From NCBI GenBank assembly GCA_027075825.1, contig JALSZZ010000361.1, forward strand, positions 22,001 to 28,032: a stretch of 6,032 bases of DNA, in the 5' to 3' direction. Under the pieces are notes generated by a model. The model saw only the letters and a list, made by a program, of their open reading frames with translations, was not told the DNA's origin and did not search any database. Of this stretch, positions 1 to 4,693 are shown in pieces. The position numbers were made by a program, and so were the translations under genes. The first letter of the stretch is position 1. The number at the start of each line of letters is the position of its first letter. This DNA is from Mariprofundaceae bacterium (GTDB lineage: Bacteria; Pseudomonadota; Zetaproteobacteria; Mariprofundales; Mariprofundaceae).

Positions 1-975
1 TTTCTCTTCCCAATCGGGGTATGGGTTGCCGTTGTCATCGGTAAAGCGGATTTGCCGGGAGAAGATTTGCTGCATCACGCCTTTTTTGTATTCGGTGAGC
101 AGCCGCTTTTTTTCCTCAAGCCGGGCAATGCGCTTATCCACCGCCGTTAAGAAGTCAGCGATTTTTTGTTGTTCGATGTCAGAAGGGAAAAATACAGGCA
201 TGCTTTTTAACTCATCAGTATCAAGCTTGCCTGCACCAATTCCGGTGCCTACCACCATATGTAAGAGCTTATTTTTAGAGGCTTGAAACCACGCCAAAAG
301 GAACAGGGAGTTAGCTCCAGTTACGGAGAGAGCTTTAACATCTTGATTGAATGCAATATCTCTTCCAGCCATTCCAACAGGAATGTCTTTAAACAACATG
401 CTCCCACGTACAAGAAGAAGCAGGGAACCTTTCTTTGCCAGCTTCGACCCGCTTTTTAGCCCTTCATCGGAAATATTCAGGTTGGACTTCTCATAAACAT
501 TACCTCTCATTGAGCTTGCACTTATCCAAGGAATGTCCCCATTCCAATAAGATGGCTCCGTCTTTGAAGGGGTTCCACCAGAAGCCCACTTTGTTACATC
601 TCCAAGGCTACTCAGCTTCCAAGCCTCTGAGAATTCAGAAAACCGCAGCTTTGGCACATTGGCATTATCCCAATCAAAGGCTTTCATCTGGGGTTCTAAC
701 AATGCCCGAAACGATGGCTCCACATCCTGTAAATCGACTACATCCACAGAAAAAGCCAGCCGCGCCTCGTTGAACGCATCCTTTAGCATTGCCAGGGTTT
801 TTTCTGGCAATGGCTGATGCCATTTCAGTGCCAGATCCAAATCAGAATAGCGGTGCGCCGTGTGTTTGGCGCGGCTACCGAAGACCCATACCTTGCAGCC
901 TTTCGGCAGGTGCTGGCGCAATACGGCCCGAACGATTTCACACGCTTGCCGCGTCAGGTCGATGTCATTATTCAT
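1..975 (-). CDS. hsdS: MNT nucleotidyltransferase fused to HsdS specificity subunit (3' end off window)
   Basis: One uninterrupted frame of 325 codons from ATG at 975 to the window edge. Residues 1 to about 100 form a minimal nucleotidyltransferase (MNT/MntA type): GSRA at 33-36 and D45-L-D47 give an exact G-S-x10-D-x-D motif, and D78 in VDVVDL is the likely third metal-binding Asp. In this family MntA AMPylates and silences a HepT toxin. Residues about 106-325 are HsdS, the DNA-recognition subunit of a Type I R-M complex: NVPKLRF at 106-112, SGGTP at 132-136, YWNGDIPWIS at 143-152, first target-recognition domain to about 265, then the conserved helical spacer (EQQKIADFL at 268-276, EYKKGVMQQIF at 295-305). 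RFTDDNGNPYPDW at 310-322 opens the second recognition half, so much is missing. The start overlaps the hepT-like stop by 8 bp. Internal Met97 has no Shine-Dalgarno, so I read a true fusion. Domain calls are firm; the joint function is inference. Confidence 0.9.
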   Translation of the reverse strand, partial: MNNDIDLTRQACEIVRAVLRQHLPKGCKVWVFGSRAKHTAHRYSDLDLALKWHQPLPEKTLAMLKDAFNEARLAFSVDVVDLQDVEPSFRALLEPQMKAFDWDNANVPKLRFSEFSEAWKLSSLGDVTKWASGGTPSKTEPSYWNGDIPWISASSMRGNVYEKSNLNISDEGLKSGSKLAKKGSLLLLVRGSMLFKDIPVGMAGRDIAFNQDVKALSVTGANSLFLLAWFQASKNKLLHMVVGTGIGAGKLDTDELKSMPVFFPSDIEQQKIADFLTAVDKRIARLEEKKRLLTEYKKGVMQQIFSRQIRFTDDNGNPYPDWEEK

Positions 976-1378
976 GGTATTCCCGAAGTTTTGTCAGGAA
1001 AAAGCTGATTTCACTATAAAAGTCCTGTAGTTCAGCAACCACGGCAACGGCTTTAGCCTCATTATAGGTATGCGATGTGATATTGCGCTGATTACGATAA
1101 ATCCACCATTGATCCCAGCTGTGTTGCAATAAGCCTTTGCTATAAGCTGTGCGCACAAGTTCCTGGAAACTCATCCGGGAAACGGCTTCCTGATTTTCGC
1201 TAATCAGGCTTATATGACGTTTCATGAATTTGGTGGACAGGTCATAACAATATTCAAAACGTTGAATGCATGCATCACGAACAAATTCATTATTTTCATC
1301 TTTTTGGTATTCATCCAGCGCTACTTTCAGGGTGGTGGTCGCACGGGTTAAGGCACTTAAATCGAAGGCTTCCGTCAT
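968..1378 (-). CDS. HEPN-type HepT-like protein / nucleotidyltransferase substrate-binding protein
   Basis: A 136-aa, soluble-looking, predominantly helical protein of the HI0074-like nucleotidyltransferase substrate-binding family, related to HepT. The C-terminal half carries R98-N-I-T-S-H103-T-Y105, an exact R-x4-H-x-Y motif. In characterised MntA-HepT pairs the R and H belong to the HEPN RNase site, and the Tyr is the residue AMPylated by MntA. Conserved aromatics W88, W91, W92 and Y94 precede the motif, as expected for this family. The gene starts 9 bases after hsdM with a strong Shine-Dalgarno and overlaps by 8 bp the next frame, whose N-terminus is the matching nucleotidyltransferase, so the pair looks intact. 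The middle of the gene is AT-rich (about 34% GC over 1201-1320), lower than its neighbours. The likely role is a toxin-like RNase held inactive by its partner. A non-toxic binding protein remains possible, because HI0074 itself was described only as a partner protein. Confidence 0.88.
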   Translation of the reverse strand: MTEAFDLSALTRATTTLKVALDEYQKDENNEFVRDACIQRFEYCYDLSTKFMKRHISLISENQEAVSRMSFQELVRTAYSKGLLQHSWDQWWIYRNQRNITSHTYNEAKAVAVVAELQDFYSEISFFLTKLREYHE

Positions 1379-1382
1379 ATAT

Positions 1383-1390
1383 TCCTCCTA
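1383..1390 (-). promoter_or_regulatory. Shine-Dalgarno of the hepT-like gene, overlapping the hsdM stop
   Basis: The minus strand reads TAGGAGGA directly before AATAT and the ATG at 1378. The first three bases are the TAG stop of hsdM, so a ribosome terminating on hsdM sits on the ribosome binding site of the next gene. This predicts efficient, coupled translation of the HEPN protein. Confidence 0.85.
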
Positions 1391-2974
1391 AAACGGCACC
1401 TTAATGCCAAGCTGGGCGCAATAATCGGCAATGGTTGCATCAGTGGTTTTCATGTCCTCTTCAAGCTGGTGGAGCCGGGTAGCCACTGCATCCAGATCCA
1501 CTGGCTCTTCAGGCTCAAAGGTATCCACATATCTTGGAATATTCAGGTTGTAGTTATTTTCTGTCACTTCTTCGAGACTGGCGACATAAGCGTATTTATC
1601 TTCAAACGCGCGCTTGTCGTAAGCGGTAATGATTTTATCAATATCTTCAGGACGCAGGTTGTTCTGATTTTTACCCTTTTCAAAATGGGCGGAAGCATCA
1701 ATAAAAAGAATATCCTGCGGGTGGGTGCGGCATTTTTTTAGCACCAGAATACAGGTGGGGATGGATGTGCCATAAAAGATGTTAGCGGGCAGGCCAATCA
1801 CGGCATCAATCAGGTTGCGCTGTTCAATCAGATAGCGGCGGATATGCCCTTCAGCCGCGCCACGGAACAGCACGCCATGCGGCATAACCACAGCCAGCGT
1901 GCCATTGTCGGCCAGATGATGCACCATGTGTTGCACAAAGGCGAAATCGGCTTTGGTTTTGGGCGCAAGCTTGCCGTATTGCGAGAAACGGTCATCGCTC
2001 ATGTGCAGCGGGTTGGCGCTCCAGTGCGCTGAAAAAGGCGGATTGGCGACAATGGCCTCAAAGCGCATATCCAGATCATGCTGTGGATGCTCCAGCGTAT
2101 CTTCCTGCCGAATATCGAATCGTTGATAGTTCACATCATGCAGAATCATGTTCATGCGGCACAGATTGTAGGTGGTGCGGTTCAGTTCCTGACCATAGAA
2201 GCGGGCGACTTCCTTCACTTCCCTGGCGACACGCAGCAACAAAGAGCCTGAACCACAGGTCGGGTCATAGACTGATTTCAGATAGCCTTTTGTCTGCCCG
2301 TTATCGCGGGTGACCAGTTTGGCGAGAATGGTGGACACGGTTTGCGGGGTGTAAAACTCGCCAGCCTTTTTGCCTGCGCCACTGGCGAATTGTCCGATGA
2401 GATATTCATAGGCATCACCGAGCACATCGGCTTTTTTGTCTTGCAGGTTGAAGTTGATCTTGTCCAGGTGTGCCAGCACTTTGGCAATGAGTTCATTCTT
2501 CTGCTTTTCGGTCTTACCCAGTTTGCTGGACGTTAAATCCATATCCGAAAACAAATCATCAAAATCATCCTGACTTTCAGTGCCCATGGTGCTTTTTTCG
2601 ATATTGCTGAGGATGGTGGCCAGATCACCAAGAATGAAGTTACTGCCGCCTGCCGCATTGGCATTGCCACGTCTGGCGATATTGCTGAATAATTCGGATG
2701 GTTTAAGCGTATAACCCAGGGCTGCAATCGCCTCTTCAGCCACCGCCCCGATCATCTCGCGACCTTCTTCGGTGGATTCATCAATATCAGCGTAATCCAT
2801 GCCATCCGCTTCCAGCAGGCTGTTGGCATAGAGATGCAACTTCTCAGAGAGATATTTGTAAAAAATAAAGCCCAGGATGTAATCCCGAAACTCGTCGGCA
2901 TTCATCTTGCCGCGCAAGGTGTTGGCAATATTCCATAGCTGCTGCTGCAGTAATCGCTTTTCCTCGTCTGACAT
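1388..2974 (-). CDS. hsdM: Type I restriction-modification N6-adenine methyltransferase subunit HsdM
   Basis: Transfers methyl from S-adenosylmethionine to adenine N6 in the bipartite site chosen by HsdS, as part of M2S1 and R2M2S1 complexes. From the chosen start (528 aa): the N-terminal helical HsdM domain (QLWNIANTLRGKM, then FRDYILGFIFYKYLSEK) covers about the first 150 residues; GEFYTP ends at 210; the cofactor-binding motif I DPTCGSGS is at 237-244; the catalytic motif IV NPPF is at 311-314. GQELN and the region before NPPF also fit the Rossmann methyltransferase fold. Length is normal and no motif is damaged. A GTG at 3001 would add nine residues, but ATG at 2974 has a Shine-Dalgarno (AGGGAGAG) and gives the usual HsdM N-terminus, so I start there. 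First gene of the visible operon. Identification is secure; the recognition sequence cannot be read from it. Confidence 0.97.
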   Translation of the reverse strand: MSDEEKRLLQQQLWNIANTLRGKMNADEFRDYILGFIFYKYLSEKLHLYANSLLEADGMDYADIDESTEEGREMIGAVAEEAIAALGYTLKPSELFSNIARRGNANAAGGSNFILGDLATILSNIEKSTMGTESQDDFDDLFSDMDLTSSKLGKTEKQKNELIAKVLAHLDKINFNLQDKKADVLGDAYEYLIGQFASGAGKKAGEFYTPQTVSTILAKLVTRDNGQTKGYLKSVYDPTCGSGSLLLRVAREVKEVARFYGQELNRTTYNLCRMNMILHDVNYQRFDIRQEDTLEHPQHDLDMRFEAIVANPPFSAHWSANPLHMSDDRFSQYGKLAPKTKADFAFVQHMVHHLADNGTLAVVMPHGVLFRGAAEGHIRRYLIEQRNLIDAVIGLPANIFYGTSIPTCILVLKKCRTHPQDILFIDASAHFEKGKNQNNLRPEDIDKIITAYDKRAFEDKYAYVASLEEVTENNYNLNIPRYVDTFEPEEPVDLDAVATRLHQLEEDMKTTDATIADYCAQLGIKVPF

Positions 2975-2982
2975 ATCATTCA

Positions 2983-2990
2983 CTCTCCCT
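2983..2990 (-). promoter_or_regulatory. Shine-Dalgarno supporting the hsdM start at 2974
   Basis: The minus strand reads AGGGAGAG followed by eight bases and ATG at 2974. No comparable purine tract precedes the upstream in-frame GTG at 3001, so this site decides the start. Confidence 0.7.
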
Positions 2991-3001
2991 GATGAGGGCA
3001 C

Positions 3002-3029
3002 AGCATAATCATGCAGCCTGGATGCACAA
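3002..3029 (-). promoter_or_regulatory. Possible sigma70-type promoter for the hsd operon
   Basis: On the minus strand TTGTGC (3029-3024) lies 16 bases before TATGCT (3007-3002). That is three of six matches to the -35 and four of six to the -10 consensus. The predicted start of transcription would be near 2996, inside the GTG-initiated extension of hsdM and upstream of the preferred ATG, so the positions are compatible. The match is weak and many such pairs occur by chance. Confidence 0.3.
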
Positions 3030-3075
3030 TGGTTGACCGCGTAACAGGCAGCGCATTCGTACTAAAACCCTGGCA

Positions 3076-3087
3076 TGCTGGCTTACA
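3076..3087 (+). repeat. 12-bp direct repeat, left copy
   Basis: TGCTGGCTTACA ends exactly one base before the first repeat unit and recurs unchanged at 3482-3493, beyond the array. Twelve identical bases in a 600-bp spacer are unlikely by chance (roughly one in a hundred). The right copy is about 90 bases past the array end, so a simple target-site duplication does not fit well. Confidence 0.5.
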
Positions 3088-3230
3088 AGGAGCGGTCTCC
3101 AGACCGCGAACCACATCCGTTCGCCATCTTTCGATGATTCGGGATCAGAGGCTCCTCCTACAGGGGGAAATCACACGCATCGCAGAAGCGTCCGCCACGC
3201 TGCGAACTACGATGGATTCCGGGTGCAGGA

Positions 3231-3246
3231 GCGGTCTCCAGACCGC
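3231..3246 (+). repeat. REP-like palindrome, first type (three copies)
   Basis: GCGGTCT, two bases, then AGACCGC form a perfect 7-bp inverted repeat. The same 16 bases occur at 3092-3107 and 3369-3384, so this is the most strictly conserved part of the unit. No T-tract follows, so it is not an ordinary intrinsic terminator. Confidence 0.8.
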
Positions 3247-3279
3247 GAACCGCATCCGTTCGCTATCTTCCAGTGATTC

Positions 3280-3294
3280 GGGGCCAGAGGCCCC
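3280..3294 (-). repeat. REP-like palindrome, second type (two copies, inverted)
   Basis: GGGGCC, AGA, GGCCCC form a perfect 6-bp hairpin in unit 2. The equivalent in unit 1 (3141-3155) has the same loop but weaker arms with wobbles and one mismatch. The adjoining purine-rich head is read on the minus strand, opposite to the first-type palindrome. Confidence 0.7.
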
Positions 3295-3481
3295 TCCTGC
3301 AGGGGGGATCACACGCACCGCAGAAGCGCCTGCCACGCTGCGAACTACGATGGATTCCGGGTGTAGGAGCGGTCTCCAGACCGCGAACCGCATCTACTTA
3401 CCGTCAACAGGTCGTCTATCTGGCTCAATCCCGCTATTTCTCGTGACGATTGCCAAAGTCCGACAGACTCCTGGCGGTAAC

Positions 3482-3493
3482 TGCTGGCTTACA
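3482..3493 (+). repeat. 12-bp direct repeat, right copy
   Basis: Second exact copy of TGCTGGCTTACA. It directly abuts the left arm of the inverted repeat that begins at 3494. Confidence 0.5.
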
Positions 3494-3571
3494 TGCAAGC
3501 GCTCTGAAGCTGCTCAGGATGCCTGGCAGGCGAGATTTTCATGCGATTGCCTCGCCGCATTAGCGCTTGCA
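3494..3571. repeat. Inverted repeat upstream of nadA
   Basis: TGCAAGCGCT (3494-3503) is the exact reverse complement of AGCGCTTGCA (3562-3571). Between them lie a shorter inverted pair, GGCGAG (3529-3534) and CTCGCC (3551-3556), and the small palindrome GCCTG-G-CAGGC (3521-3531). The structure ends 36 bases before the nadA ATG and could be an RNA fold, a protein-binding site or a decayed repeat. The sequence alone does not decide. Confidence 0.5.
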
Positions 3572-3607
3572 CATTGACAAAAAGGATGGCCGTCACACAC
3601 TTCCCCT

Positions 3608-4693
3608 ATGAATGATGATATGCTCTCATCCCTTTACGACCGTCCCGAAGATGAATTACTGCAGGAAATCACCCGGCTCAAACAGCGCCTGGGTGATCAG
3701 GTGTTGATTCTTGGTCATCACTACCAGCGCGAGGAAGTGATTCGCTTTGCTGATATTACCGGCGATTCGCTCAAACTGGCGCATCAGGCTGCGCAAACAG
3801 CCGTCCCGCATATTATTTTTTGCGGTGTTCACTTCATGGCCGAAACAGCGGATATTCTGACCAGCGCTGCGCAGCAGGTGATTTTGCCTGACCCGGCGGC
3901 TGGCTGCTCCATGGCCGATATGGCCGACGATGCGCAGGTGCAACACTGCTGGCAACAATTAAGCAGCGTGATTGATGCCGAAGCACAGGTGACACCGGTG
4001 ACCTATATTAACTCCACAGCAGCGCTTAAAGCCTTCTGCGGTGAGCATGGCGGCATTGTCTGCACCTCATCCAATGCTGAAAAGGTTCTCACCTGGTCAT
4101 GGCAGCGACGCGAAAAAGTGCTGTTTTTCCCCGATCAGCATCTTGGCGAAAACACGGCGCTGCGCATGGGCATCCCGGATGCAGAGATGATCATCTGGGA
4201 TCCGGCGCTACCGCTTGGCGGCAACACCGAACAGGCCATTGCCCGGGCACGGCTGATCCTGTGGAAAGGCTTTTGCTCTGTACACCAGATGTTTAAGGCC
4301 AGCCATGCCGCCACCATGCGTGAACAACACCCTGGCATCCACATTCTTGCGCATCCTGAGTGTTCACGCGAGGTATGTGAAACGGCAGATTTTGTTGGTT
4401 CAACAGAAGCCATTATCCGCCATGTGCAGGAAGCCGACGGCCAGCAAGTGTTTGCCATCGCCACAGAACTGAACCTGGTCAACCGCCTGCGCTTGCAGCA
4501 TCCTCAGCATCAGGTATTTTTTCTCTCTCCCATGGTGTGCATGTGCTCTACCATGTTTCGTACTGATCCACAGCATTTGCTGGCCAGTTTACAGGCGATT
4601 GCCAACGATGAAGATGGCAATCGCATTATCGTGCCTGACGCTCACAAAGCGGCAGCCAGAACGTCATTACAAAGGATGCTAGACCTTGCGTAA
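3608..4693 (+). CDS. nadA: Quinolinate synthase NadA
   Basis: Condenses iminoaspartate (from NadB) with dihydroxyacetone phosphate to quinolinate in cytoplasmic de novo NAD synthesis, using an oxygen-sensitive [4Fe-4S] cluster. The 361-aa protein is full length, with family motifs in order: GHHYQ at 36-40, GDSL at 52-55, FCGVHFMAETADIL at 71-84, AGCSMAD at 98-104, YINSTA at 133-138, CTSSNA at 152-157, FFPDQHLGEN at 173-182, WKGFCSVH at 219-226, HPEC at 249-252, GSTEAI at 264-269 and ATELNLVNRL at 285-294. Likely cluster ligands are C100, C223 and C313, by alignment to the three conserved cysteines of the family. ATG at 3608 is the only start before an in-frame stop at 3575, and no good Shine-Dalgarno is visible. 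The end overlaps the next gene by 8 bp. nadB and nadC are not in the window. Confidence 0.97.
   Translation: MNDDMLSSLYDRPEDELLQEITRLKQRLGDQVLILGHHYQREEVIRFADITGDSLKLAHQAAQTAVPHIIFCGVHFMAETADILTSAAQQVILPDPAAGCSMADMADDAQVQHCWQQLSSVIDAEAQVTPVTYINSTAALKAFCGEHGGIVCTSSNAEKVLTWSWQRREKVLFFPDQHLGENTALRMGIPDAEMIIWDPALPLGGNTEQAIARARLILWKGFCSVHQMFKASHAATMREQHPGIHILAHPECSREVCETADFVGSTEAIIRHVQEADGQQVFAIATELNLVNRLRLQHPQHQVFFLSPMVCMCSTMFRTDPQHLLASLQAIANDEDGNRIIVPDAHKAAARTSLQRMLDLA
4672..4676 (+). promoter_or_regulatory. Shine-Dalgarno supporting the TTG start at 4686
   Basis: AAGGA lies nine bases before TTG, within the end of nadA. Because an in-frame TAG stands at 4680-4682, the TTG is the first possible start of the downstream frame, and this site makes it credible. 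Confidence 0.65.

Larger units (their letters stand above)
3088..3394. repeat. Tandem REP-like (BIME-like) array, two full units and one partial
   Basis: Unit 1 is 3088-3226 (139 bp), unit 2 is 3227-3364 (138 bp, about 89% identical to unit 1 by eye), and a third copy is cut after 30 bp (3365-3394). Each full unit holds two palindromic elements in opposite orientation. One begins AGGAGCGG on the plus strand; the other reads TAGGAGGAGCC (unit 1) or CAGGAGGGGCC (unit 2) on the minus strand. The third copy begins GTAGGAGC, the head typical of REP elements in Pseudomonas and Xanthomonas, which RAYT transposases mobilise. Opposed REP pairs in tandem are the layout of a bacterial interspersed mosaic element. 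No RAYT gene lies in the window. Such arrays often sit between transcription units, as here. Confidence 0.85.
2975..3607. other. Gene-free divergent spacer between hsdM and nadA
   Basis: 633 bases separate the hsdM start (minus) from the nadA start (plus). The spacer contains promoter-like sequence for hsdM at its left end, a tandem REP-like array in the middle, and about 210 non-repetitive bases with an inverted repeat before nadA. A 188-codon plus-strand frame (3011-3577) and an 82-codon minus-strand frame (3145-3393) cross it, but both mostly translate the repeat units and show no protein-family features. Confidence 0.8.

Noticed and set aside
1..687. Separate hsdS starting at internal Met97 (ATG at 687)
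   Set aside because: No Shine-Dalgarno precedes it and the upstream frame has no stop, so a separate gene is not needed. It remains the main alternative to the fusion.
435..773. 112-codon plus-strand open frame
   Set aside because: It is antisense to the continuous MNT-HsdS frame, whose motifs settle the coding strand.
3280..3300. Intrinsic terminator at the GGGGCC/GGCCCC hairpin
   Set aside because: No T-tract follows on either strand, and the hairpin belongs to a repeated REP-like unit.
3145..3393. 82-codon minus-strand open frame with an internal repeat
   Set aside because: It is the reverse reading of the same DNA repeat. The stretch beginning MRFAVWRPLL occurs twice because the DNA does, not because of protein selection.
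3088..3394. CRISPR array
   Set aside because: Units are contiguous 138/139-bp copies with no unique spacers, and no cas genes are present.
3011..3577. 188-codon plus-strand open frame across the spacer
   Set aside because: Most of it translates the tandem 138/139-bp units, so the protein simply repeats itself. It has no recognisable domain and would begin within the hsdM promoter region.
3574..3602. TTGACA at 3574-3579 as the -35 of a nadA promoter
   Set aside because: At 17-bp spacing the -10 position reads ACACTT, with only one match to consensus. I see no partner good enough to list it as a promoter.
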